Below are positions 32,651 through 41,600 of a stretch of DNA of 64,000 bases, in pieces. Origin of the DNA: an uncultured Alphaproteobacteria bacterium (lineage in GTDB: Bacteria; Pseudomonadota; Alphaproteobacteria; HIMB59; GCA-002718135); contig CACGNZ010000004.1 of the NCBI GenBank assembly GCA_902574475.1, positions 1 to 64,000 of the forward strand, in the 5' to 3' direction. Every line of letters starts with the position of its first letter. The first letter of the stretch is position 1. Both the position numbers and the translations under genes were made by a program. A model generated the notes under the pieces. That model was not told where the DNA came from and did no database searches. It was given only the letters and a program-made list of their open reading frames with translations.

Positions 32651-33393
32651 TATAGTTTAAATTCAGACCCTAAATAAAACTTCTTGATTTTTTCATCATT
32701 TGTTGCAGAAATTGGATCGCCTTCATAAAATATTGCTCCTTCGTTAACAATATATACTTTATCTACTATCTTTAGTGTTTCTCTAACATTGTGATCAGTA
32801 ATTAAGACACCAATATTTTTATCTTTAAGCTTCTTAATAATAATTTTAATTTCCTCAATAGATACTGGATCGATACCAGTTAAGGGTTCGTCTAATAGTA
32901 AATATTTTGGCTTAGAGGCTAATGTCCTTGCAATTTCTAGTCTTCTTCTTTCACCACCTGACAAAACTATGGATTTAGATTTTCTTACATGATTTATATC
33001 AAATTCATTTAAAAGATTTTGAAGAATTATTTCTTGTTTATTTTTATCTTTTTCTTTTATTTCAATTATTGATAAAAGATTATCTTCAACATTCATTCCT
33101 CGAAATATCGAAGCTTCTTGTGGAAGATAGCTAATTCCTAGTTTACCCCTAAGGTATATAGGTTGATTTGAAATATCTGTTTTGTCTAATATAATTGATC
33201 CTCTGTCTGGCTTAACTAAACCTACAATGGTGTAAAAGGTTGTTGTTTTGCCGGCACCATTTGGTCCGAGTAAACCAACAATTTCTCCACGCTTGATAGA
33301 TATATTAATGTCTCTTATTACATCTTTATTACCATAACTTTTTGAAATTTTTTTAACAATTAATCCATCATCCAAAACACTAAACTTATTCAT
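32650..33393 (-). CDS. lptB: LPS export ABC transporter ATP-binding protein LptB
   Basis: LptB powers extraction of LPS from the inner membrane with LptF and LptG. Seen: Walker A GPNGAGKT at 43-50, the LptB-like Q-loop stretch GISYLPQEASIFRGMNVEDNL, signature LSGGERRRLEIART, Walker B LLLDEPLTGIDP and the H-loop LITDHNVRETL, which is typical of this family. At 247 residues it is normal. It overlaps lptA by 8 bases and shares its last base with the aroA start. Confidence 0.96.
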   Translation of the reverse strand: MNKFSVLDDGLIVKKISKSYGNKDVIRDINISIKRGEIVGLLGPNGAGKTTTFYTIVGLVKPDRGSIILDKTDISNQPIYLRGKLGISYLPQEASIFRGMNVEDNLLSIIEIKEKDKNKQEIILQNLLNEFDINHVRKSKSIVLSGGERRRLEIARTLASKPKYLLLDEPLTGIDPVSIEEIKIIIKKLKDKNIGVLITDHNVRETLKIVDKVYIVNEGAIFYEGDPISATNDEKIKKFYLGSEFKL

Positions 33394-34150
33394 CGTTGTT
33401 TGATATAACCACTCTAACTTTCTTTGAATTATTTGATTTTATTTTATATGAATTGTTTTTTGTATCAAGTGTCCCGTAGTCTCCAGTTATTGTTTCTCCG
33501 TCTCGAATTATCTTAACACTTTCTTCTAACAGAATAATAGAGGTTTTCTCATCAAATTTGATATTTTTAGCATACATTTCTGTATTATTATTTTTTATAT
33601 ACGCAATTGTTTCATCATAAACATTTAAAAATACTATTTGATTTTTTCCTTCAATACTTTGATAAACTCCTTCAATAAATACTGCTTCAATGATTATATC
33701 ATCATTAATAATTTTTGAATTTGGTCCTTTAAGTAAAAAATTTCCTGATAAGTTGTTTACTTTAATAAATTTATCTGAAAACATTGTAATATCTTTTGTA
33801 ATTAATTCAGAATTAATACCTTGAATATTTATAATTTCTTCATCAATAGAAAAGTCTAGTTTTTCACCCATTCCTTCAATATTATATGTATTGGAAAACA
33901 AGCTTACATTACCATTCGCTTCAATATAATTAATATCATAGAGATCTTCATTAAATAAAATTTTAACATTATCTCCATTAAGCACAAAATCATCTGAATT
34001 GATTTTTACATTTTTCTTTAATAAATAATATTTTTCATTCTGATAAACTTCAATTCCATTTTCAGTTGTAATTTCTGTCTCTCCAATTTCCCTAGCATAT
34101 ATCGCAATTGTTAATTGAAAAAAAAATATTAAATATAAAAAAAATCTCAT
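33386..34150 (-). CDS. lptA: LptA-like periplasmic LPS-bridge protein with extended length
   Basis: LptA forms the periplasmic bridge that carries LPS to the outer membrane. Seen: a signal peptide of about 19 residues ending before REIGE, an OstA beta-jellyroll region (about 28-130) and a second similar stretch (about 130-245) with repeated motifs such as MYAKNIKF and GDYGTLDT. At 254 residues it is longer than usual LptA (about 180). Position between lptC and lptB supports the call. The second repeat may pre-form a longer bridge; that is inference. Confidence 0.8.
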   Translation of the reverse strand: MRFFLYLIFFFQLTIAIYAREIGETEITTENGIEVYQNEKYYLLKKNVKINSDDFVLNGDNVKILFNEDLYDINYIEANGNVSLFSNTYNIEGMGEKLDFSIDEEIINIQGINSELITKDITMFSDKFIKVNNLSGNFLLKGPNSKIINDDIIIEAVFIEGVYQSIEGKNQIVFLNVYDETIAYIKNNNTEMYAKNIKFDEKTSIILLEESVKIIRDGETITGDYGTLDTKNNSYKIKSNNSKKVRVVISNNDE

Positions 34151-34596
34151 TTTATTTTAACTGATGAATTCCCATAGAAAATAATTTTATTTCCTTTATC
34201 ATAAATATCAAATCCTTCTGAAATGATTGTTGTATTTTTTGATTTAAAAAAAGATTGAGTATCACTGTATGCATTTTGTTTTTTTCTATCAAAAATAACA
34301 CTATTTGTTTTAATACTAAACTCTTTAGATTTAAATCTAACATTACTTTTTAACAAAATCTCATCTTTATTAATAAAATTTCCTTGCTTTGCAGTTATAA
34401 ATATTTTTTGTTTGTCGCTATTAATTGCAAATTTAGGATTGGTAATGTCAACGTTTGATATTTTTGGTTTATTTTGTTCTATTTCTTTATCGACTGAATT
34501 TAGAATTGTTAACAAAATAAATCCTGAAAAAAAAATAATTGAAGAAACTAATAAAAATATTATATATTTTTTATTAATTGATAAAAAAAAGTTCAA
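34147..34596 (-). CDS. lptC: LptC, inner-membrane LPS transfer protein
   Basis: LptC accepts LPS from LptBFG and passes it to LptA. Seen: one N-terminal membrane segment (about 10-32) and an OstA-like periplasmic domain with FITAKQGNFINKDEILLKSNVRF. At 149 residues it is shorter than most LptC (about 190-220). Sequence conservation is low, so the call leans on position between kdsD and lptA and on the 4-base overlap with lptA. Confidence 0.8.
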   Translation of the reverse strand: MNFFLSINKKYIIFLLVSSIIFFSGFILLTILNSVDKEIEQNKPKISNVDITNPKFAINSDKQKIFITAKQGNFINKDEILLKSNVRFKSKEFSIKTNSVIFDRKKQNAYSDTQSFFKSKNTTIISEGFDIYDKGNKIIFYGNSSVKIK

Positions 34597-34597
34597 T

Positions 34598-35557
34598 TTA
34601 GCTCGTTAACCTTAGCAAATCATGGATATGCACTATTCCTAATGGTATTTTTTTTTCACAAATAAATAAGCTTGTTATTTTTTTTCTATTCATTAAATTT
34701 ATAGCTTCACCAACTAACATATTTTTATCTGCTAAAGTTGGATTTTTTGTCATTACTTCTGATGCTTTTTTTTCAAAAAATTTAGCATTTAATTTTCTTC
34801 TCAAATCACCATCTGTAATGATCCCTACTATTTGTTTTTTGTTATTAATTACTCCAATACATCCAAAACTTTTTTTAGTCATAGTAATTAGAGCTTTAGA
34901 CATTTTTTCATCTGATTTTGCCAAAGGCAATTCATTTCCTAAATGCATAACATCACTTAAATTTTTTAGATCTTTACCAAGATTCCCTCCTGGGTGTAGA
35001 CTTTTAAACTGTGTGCTTTTAAAGCCTCTCAATTCTAATAAAGATATTGCTATGCAATCTCCAATAATCATAGTCATCGAAGTAGAGCTTGTGGGTGCTA
35101 AATTTAGAGGACATGCTTCGATTGGTTTTTTGAATAAAATTCCTACAGTAGCATTTTTGTGAAGTATACTTTTTGAATTACTTGTTATGCTTATAAGTTT
35201 AATATTAAATCTTTTAGTAAACTGAATTATATTATTTAGCTCTGATGTTTCACCTGAATTTGAAATTCCAATTACACAATCATCTTTTTTTATACTTCCT
35301 AAATCACCATGACTAGCTTCAGTTGCATGTATAAAGTAAGAAGGTGTTCCAGTTGATGTAAGTGTAGCTGATATCTTGTTACCAATGTGTGCACTTTTGC
35401 CAACACCAGTAATCACAACTTTGCCCTTTGTATTAAATATTAAATTAATTGCTTCACAAAAACTGCTATTAAATGTGGATTTCAAATTTTTTATACTGCT
35501 GAGTTCTTTTGCCAAAGTTCTATTTGCACTATTAATTATTTTTTTTTTATTTTTCAT
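34598..35557 (-). CDS. kdsD: Arabinose-5-phosphate isomerase (KdsD/KpsF)
   Basis: Converts ribulose-5-phosphate to arabinose-5-phosphate, the first step to KDO of the LPS core. Seen: a SIS domain with VVITGVGKSAHIGNKISATLTSTG, HGDLG and the GISNSGETSEL sugar-phosphate site (about residues 30-175), and two CBS domains in the last 120 residues. At 319 residues it is normal. It shares one base with rnd and sits 1 base before lptC, so LPS sugar synthesis and LPS transport are in one transcript. Confidence 0.94.
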   Translation of the reverse strand: MKNKKKIINSANRTLAKELSSIKNLKSTFNSSFCEAINLIFNTKGKVVITGVGKSAHIGNKISATLTSTGTPSYFIHATEASHGDLGSIKKDDCVIGISNSGETSELNNIIQFTKRFNIKLISITSNSKSILHKNATVGILFKKPIEACPLNLAPTSSTSMTMIIGDCIAISLLELRGFKSTQFKSLHPGGNLGKDLKNLSDVMHLGNELPLAKSDEKMSKALITMTKKSFGCIGVINNKKQIVGIITDGDLRRKLNAKFFEKKASEVMTKNPTLADKNMLVGEAINLMNRKKITSLFICEKKIPLGIVHIHDLLRLTS

Positions 35558-36165
35558 TAATGTTTAAATATATCTTGCTCTGACCAACCATTAATATCTA
35601 AATCTGTCCTATATTGAATGAAATCAAAGCAGGCCTTAGCTAATTTATTTCTTTTTTCCCTTAATAACATTTTATCAAGTTTATCTTTTATCCTGTGCAG
35701 ATAAAATACGTCTGTAGCAGCGTATTTTTGTTGATCTTTAGTTAATTCACCACCCCAATCAGAAGATTGTTCAGTTTTTGAAATTGATTTTCCTAATAAT
35801 TCACTGCAAAGATCTTTGTAACCATGTTTATCAGTATAAGTTCTAACAAGTTTAGATGCAATTTTTGTGCAGTAAATATTTTTAATATTAATTTTGAAGT
35901 TATGTTTGAATACAGCTACATCAAACCTTGCATAATGAAATATTTTTTGAATTTTATTATTCTTAAGAATTTTAATTAAATTATGAGGTTTTTCAGTAGA
36001 TAGGTCAATTTTTACTAAGTGACATATTTCATCACCATTTGAAATTTGGACTAAACATAATTTATCTCTTTTTGGATTTAATCCCATTGTTTCACTATCA
36101 AAAGCGATAATATTAGTTGGTTCAAAACTTGCTGGTAGATCGCCTCTATAGAAATTTATTTTCAT
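35557..36165 (-). CDS. rnd: Ribonuclease D-like 3'-5' exonuclease (DEDD catalytic domain only)
   Basis: Trims 3' ends of structured RNAs such as tRNA precursors. Seen: DEDDy motifs: D23 and E25 in FDSETMGL, the aspartate in FHYARFDVAVFK, and Tyr/Asp in YAATDVFYLHRI. At 202 residues it contains only the exonuclease fold and lacks the HRDC domains of E. coli RNase D (375), which is the common short alphaproteobacterial form. It is first in the leftward kdsD-lpt operon and is divergent from the NDUFA9-like gene. Confidence 0.9.
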   Translation of the reverse strand: MKINFYRGDLPASFEPTNIIAFDSETMGLNPKRDKLCLVQISNGDEICHLVKIDLSTEKPHNLIKILKNNKIQKIFHYARFDVAVFKHNFKINIKNIYCTKIASKLVRTYTDKHGYKDLCSELLGKSISKTEQSSDWGGELTKDQQKYAATDVFYLHRIKDKLDKMLLREKRNKLAKACFDFIQYRTDLDINGWSEQDIFKH

Positions 36166-36227
36166 TTTGATTTTATTACCTGTATAATTTATATTTTTTC
36201 TCTATATCACTTATTTAATTAAAGGTC
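36166..36227. promoter_or_regulatory. Divergent promoter region between rnd and the NDUFA9-like gene
   Basis: This 62-base gap is the only space for both divergent promoters. On the plus strand a perfect TATAAT lies at 36183-36188, about 40 bases before the ATG at 36228; no good -35 hexamer sits 16-18 bases upstream (TTGATT at 36167 is only 10 bases away). An operon promoter for rnd-kdsD-lpt must start here too, but I cannot pick its elements. Confidence 0.35.
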
Positions 36228-37133
36228 ATGAAATCAATAGTAATTTTTGGAGGTGCGGGTTTTGTAGGTAAACATTTAATAAGGCGTCTTGCTAAAAAAG
36301 GCCACAAAATCATTGTTCCATATCAAAGATCTGTTCAAGAGGCTAAAATTCGACTTTTAGGTGTAACAGGACAAGTAATTCCATTTCGTTACTCTTCATT
36401 AGAAGATAAAAGGCTTAAATCTGTCATAAATAATGTCGATGTATGTATTAATTTGAAAACTACATATGACAAAAAGAAGGGTGATTTTAACAATACAATT
36501 TTTAAGTTTAATCAGAAACTTATTAAGATATTAAAATCTAGTAAGGAATTAAAACAATTCATTTTTTTTTCTGGTCTTGGTGTAGATATTGATAAAAATT
36601 CAACGAGAAGTACTGCAGTTCATAAATCTGAAAAGGAAGCTTTTAAAAAACTTGATAATGTAATTATTATCAGGCCAGGTGTTATTATAGGTGGTGGTGA
36701 TATTTTCATGAAAAGACTTTTACCAATATTTAAAGCTTCATTTTTTGTCCCACTTTTTGGAGATGGTTCAAAAAAATTCCAACCAGTATTTATTGATGAT
36801 GTATCTCTAGCTGTCGATGAAATAATTAATTCTAAGATCAATGGGAAAAATATTTACGAACTTGCTGGCCCTAGGATCTATTCTTACAAAGAATTCTTTA
36901 ATCATATTTCTAATTTTTTAAACAAAACTAGAGTCTTAGTTCCTGTTCCTATGGCAGTAATGAAACCTATGATAAATATTGCTGAAAAAACTCCAATTTC
37001 GCCTCTTACGTCAGAACAGTTAACATTATTTGAAAAGGATAATCTTGTCGTAAATATCGATAAATCATTCCAAAATCTTGATATTAATCCACAGGATACA
37101 CTACAAATACTTAAAAATATTGTTGTAAATTAG
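36228..37133 (+). CDS. NDUFA9-like NAD(P)-binding protein (atypical short-chain dehydrogenase)
   Basis: Homologues are accessory subunits of respiratory complex I in mitochondria and many alphaproteobacteria, where they bind NADPH and stabilise the enzyme. Seen: Rossmann motif IFGGAGFVGKHL at about 5-16, VINNVDVCINL, the FFSGLGVD strand and PGVIIGGGD. The catalytic YxxxK of active epimerases is not obvious, as in NDUFA9. At 301 residues it matches the bacterial form (about 320). No nuo genes are nearby. A nucleoside-sugar epimerase is the alternative. Confidence 0.8.
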   Translation: MKSIVIFGGAGFVGKHLIRRLAKKGHKIIVPYQRSVQEAKIRLLGVTGQVIPFRYSSLEDKRLKSVINNVDVCINLKTTYDKKKGDFNNTIFKFNQKLIKILKSSKELKQFIFFSGLGVDIDKNSTRSTAVHKSEKEAFKKLDNVIIIRPGVIIGGGDIFMKRLLPIFKASFFVPLFGDGSKKFQPVFIDDVSLAVDEIINSKINGKNIYELAGPRIYSYKEFFNHISNFLNKTRVLVPVPMAVMKPMINIAEKTPISPLTSEQLTLFEKDNLVVNIDKSFQNLDINPQDTLQILKNIVVN

Positions 37134-37251
37134 AGGTTTTCTCAGTTTTAGTACATAAGTGGTACTATTATTATAAAATTATTGTTTCCTTTTTTATCTT
37201 GAATGTGTATTTGGTTCGATCTAGATAAAATAGTAAACAAATGATAACTAA

Positions 37252-38697
37252 ATGCTAAAATTTACAAAAATAAATAAGGAAAATCCTAGTAAAATATCTG
37301 CCAAGGAGAGGGTTAAATCATTTGATGAAATTTACGCTAAATATGCTTCACAAAAGGCCGAAGAACAAGCTTCCAGATGTTCTCAATGCGGTGTTCCTTT
37401 CTGCCAAGTTCATTGTCCTTTACACAATAATATTCCAGATTGGTTAAAGTTAACTGCTGAGGATAGAATGCAGGAGGCATTTGAAATTTCCAGCTCTACA
37501 AATAACATGCCTGAAATTTGTGGTCGTATATGTCCCCAAGATCGTTTGTGTGAAGGTAACTGTGTAATTGAACAATCTGGCCACGGTACTGTTACTATAG
37601 GATCGATAGAAAAATATATTACGGATAAAGCTTGGGAAGAAGGTTGGGTAAAAAATATAGAACCAGTTGAAGAAAGAAATCAAAGTGTTGGAATTATCGG
37701 TTCTGGTCCTGCTGGATTAGCTGCAGCAGAAGAACTTCGTAAAAAAGGATTTCAAGTTACAATATATGATCGCTACGATAGACCAGGAGGTCTTTTAATT
37801 TATGGTATCCCAAATTTTAAACTAGAAAAAGATATTGTTATAAGAAGAACAAATCGACTTAAAGAAAGTGGAATTAAGTTTGAATTAAACTGCGATATTG
37901 GAAAAGACATTACTTTTGAAGATATTAAAATTAAGCATGATGCAGTTCTTATAGCAACCGGGGTTTACAAATTTAGAGAAATCAATCTAAACACATCTAA
38001 TTTTAATAATGTTGTACCAGCTTTAGATTTCCTAATAGCAAGTAACAAGACTGGTTTAAAAGATAAAGTTGAAGATTTCACAAATGGAAGATTAAACGCA
38101 AATGGAAAAAATGTAGTTGTCATTGGTGGTGGTGATACCGCTATGGACTGCGTTAGAACGGCTGTAAGACAAGGAGCAAAATCCGTTAAGTGTCTTTACA
38201 GACGTGATAAGACAAACATGCCTGGTTCGCAAAGAGAAGTTCAAAATGCAATAGAAGAGGGCGTCGATTTTCAATGGTTGACTTTACCAACTGAATATTC
38301 GGGAAACGGGTCATTGAAAAATGTCAGAACCGTTTTAATGCAACTTGGAGAACCAGATGAGTCAGGTAGAAGGAAGCCAGAGCCAAAAGAAGGTACGGAA
38401 AAAGACCTAGATGTTGATTTAGCTATAGAAGCTTTGGGTTTTGAACCTGAAAATTTACCCAAGCTTTTTGATTATAATGACCTGACAGTTACAAGATGGG
38501 GTACACTAAAAATTAATTATAAAAATATGATGACATCAATTGATGGAGTATTTGCTGCTGGAGATATTGTTCGCGGTGCAAGTTTAGTTGTTTGGGGAAT
38601 AAAAGATGGTCGTGATGCAGCAAAAAATATTAATGAATATTTAGAAAACAATTTTTCCGATCAAAATAATATCAATAAGAAAGCAGTAAATGCCTAA
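37252..38697 (+). CDS. gltD: Glutamate synthase (NADPH) small subunit
   Basis: GltD takes electrons from NADPH through FAD and passes them to GltB. Seen: N-terminal cysteines for two 4Fe-4S clusters (C43, C46, C51, C55 and C90, C94, C100, C104), FAD-binding GSGPAG at 150-155, and NADPH-binding VIGGGDTAMD near residue 290. At 481 residues it is normal. The order gltD then gltB, with an 8-base overlap, is opposite to E. coli gltBD. A 118-base gap precedes it; TTGAAT at 37199 with TAGATA at 37222 is a possible promoter. Confidence 0.97.
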   Translation: MLKFTKINKENPSKISAKERVKSFDEIYAKYASQKAEEQASRCSQCGVPFCQVHCPLHNNIPDWLKLTAEDRMQEAFEISSSTNNMPEICGRICPQDRLCEGNCVIEQSGHGTVTIGSIEKYITDKAWEEGWVKNIEPVEERNQSVGIIGSGPAGLAAAEELRKKGFQVTIYDRYDRPGGLLIYGIPNFKLEKDIVIRRTNRLKESGIKFELNCDIGKDITFEDIKIKHDAVLIATGVYKFREINLNTSNFNNVVPALDFLIASNKTGLKDKVEDFTNGRLNANGKNVVVIGGGDTAMDCVRTAVRQGAKSVKCLYRRDKTNMPGSQREVQNAIEEGVDFQWLTLPTEYSGNGSLKNVRTVLMQLGEPDESGRRKPEPKEGTEKDLDVDLAIEALGFEPENLPKLFDYNDLTVTRWGTLKINYKNMMTSIDGVFAAGDIVRGASLVVWGIKDGRDAAKNINEYLENNFSDQNNINKKAVNA

Positions 38698-41600
38698 TCA
38701 CTTTATTGAAAAGTATAAAAAGGATAAAAAATTCTTAGAAGAAAATCATCTTTATAATGAACAAGATGAACATTCATCATGTGGTGTTGGATTAATAGCA
38801 TCTTTAGATGGATCTGAGACAAGAGAAATAGTCGAGTTAGGAGTTCAAGCTTTAAGAGTTTTGTATCACCGGGGAGCAGTTGATGCTGATGGCAAAACAG
38901 GTGATGGTGCAGGAATACAGTTATCCATACCAAAGAATTTTTTTACTCAACAAATAGAAAGAACTGGTCACACTCCTAATGATCTACCTTTCGGGATTGG
39001 CATGATTTTTTTACCACGTACAGATTTTGCGGCTCAAGAAAATGCTCGTACAATTGTTGAATCTGAAATAATTAAAGAAGGTTTGAAAATATATGGTTGG
39101 AGACACGTTCCAATTAATTCATCGATTATTGGTGATAAAGCAAAAGCAACAAGGCCAGAAATAGAACAAATACTAATTTGTAATGAAAAACTAGAAGATG
39201 AAAAGCAATTTGATAATAAACTTTATATAATTAGAAAAAGAATAGAAAAAAAAATAAGAAATCAAAATATTTCAGACTTTTATATTTGCTCACTATCTTG
39301 CCAGTCTATTGTTTATAAAGGTATGTTTTTAGCAGAACAGCTTTCCAATTTTTATCCAGACATCCAAAATGAGAATTTTATTTCTAGATATGCAGTTTAT
39401 CACCAGCGTTATTCAACTAATACATTTCCTACATGGTCTTTAGCACAGCCTTTTAGAGTGATTGCGCATAATGGTGAAATAAATACACTTAAAGGTAATA
39501 AAAATTGGATGGCTGCTCATGAGCCAAGAATGGAACATAAAAATTTTGGTAATAATGTTGATGATTTAAAACCCATAATTGATGCTAAAGCGTCTGACTC
39601 TGCTGCATTAGACTCAACAATAGAGTTATTAGTTAAAGCTAATCGTTCTTTACCTATGGCTAAAATAATAACAATTCCAGAAGCTTGGTCCCACAGAAGA
39701 GATTTTCCAAAAAAAATTAAAGATTTATACGCTTATGGTGGAGCAGTTATGGAGCCATGGGATGGTCCAGCAGCAATATGTGGCGCGTACGGTGATTGGG
39801 CTATTGCTGGAATGGATAGAAATGGCCTTAGACCTATAAGATATACACTGACAAAAAATCTTCTTATTGCGGGTTCTGAAACTGGAATGGTTGATATTAA
39901 AGAAAATGAAATAGTAGAAAGAGGTAGGGTAGGACCAGGTCAATTAATAGCAGTCAACTTTAAAGAGAAAAAATTTTTTAAAGATCATGAGATAAAAAAG
40001 TATTTGGCAGAAACTAAACCATTTGGTGATTGGACTAAAAAAATTACGTATATTGACAAACTTGTTAAATCTGTTGACGAGGAATTTAGAGATTTAGACT
40101 CTGGAGATCTACGAAAAAGAATGGCATGCTTTGCATGGTCAGTAGAAGACATCGAATTAATACTTCATCCTATGATTGCCGAAAAAAAAGAAGCAACGGG
40201 ATCGATGGGAGATGACACTCCACTAGCTGTGCTTTCAAATAAATATAGAGGACTCCATCATTTTTTTAGACAAAATTTTAGTCAAGTTACAAATCCACCA
40301 ATTGATTCATTAAGAGAAAGAGTTGTTATGAGTCTTCGGACTAGAATTGGAAACTTAAGTAATATTCTTGATGAAGATGAAGATCAATGCGATCATTTAC
40401 AATTGAACACCCCTGTTCTTTCAATTGAGCAATTCAAATCTATGCGTAGATATATGAAAGATACCGTGAAGATCATTGACACTACAATGGATAAAACAAA
40501 TCCTGAAAATAATTTTGAGACAGAAATTTCAAGAATAAACCGAGAAGCAGAACAAGCTGTTAGAGAAGGGTATGTTCATATAATTTTAAGTGACAAACAA
40601 ATGTCTAAAACAAGAATAGCTCTTCCTATCATATTAGTTACAAGTTCTGTTCATCATCATTTAATTAAACAAAATCTTCGAACTTTTATTTCCTTAAATG
40701 TTCAATCTGCAGAATGTTTAGATGTACAATATTTCGCTGTGCTTATCGGAGTAGGAGCAACAAGTGTGAATGCGTATATGGCACAACAAGCGATAGCGGA
40801 AAGACATAAAAAGGGATTATTTAAAGATCTCTCATATGAAGAATGTGTAGAAAGATTCATTAATTCCATAAATAATGGTTTGCTTAAGACTATGAGTAAG
40901 ATGGGAATATCAGTGATTAATTCATATCGAGGTGGTTGTAATTTTGAAGCGATTGGCCTTAGCAGAAATTTAATGAGTAAATATTTTCCTTCTATGAGTT
41001 CTAAAATATCTGGTATTGGAATCAGTGGTATTGAAAGAAGATCAAGATTAGCTCATGATAATGCTTATGAAGAAAGCGTTATTACGCTGCCAATTGGAGG
41101 AAATTATCGCTATAGATTTGGCGGTGAAAAACATGCTTTTGAAGCAAGATCAATTCACATGCTTCAAACTGCAGTAACTTCTAATAATTATTCTTTATTT
41201 AAAAAATATTCTTCGATGATTGATGAAATGGATCCTATAAATATTCGTGACCTTTTAGACTTCAAAAAGAATAACGATAACAACAACTCAAACACAGTAG
41301 AACCTTCTCAAGAAATTAGAAAAAGACTAGTTGCACCAGGGATATCACTTGGAGCCTTAAGCCCAGAAGCTCACGAAACTCTTTCTGTAGCAATGAACAG
41401 GATAGGAGCTAAATCAGATTCAGGTGAGGGTGGTGAAGACCCAATTAGATTTAAACCCAAGTCAAATGGAGATAATGCATCATCAAAAATTAAACAAATT
41501 GCAAGTGGACGATTTGGTGTAACCGCGGAGTATTTAAATAATTGTGAAGAAATTGAAATTAAAGTTGCACAAGGTGCAAAACCTGGTGAGGGTGGACAAT

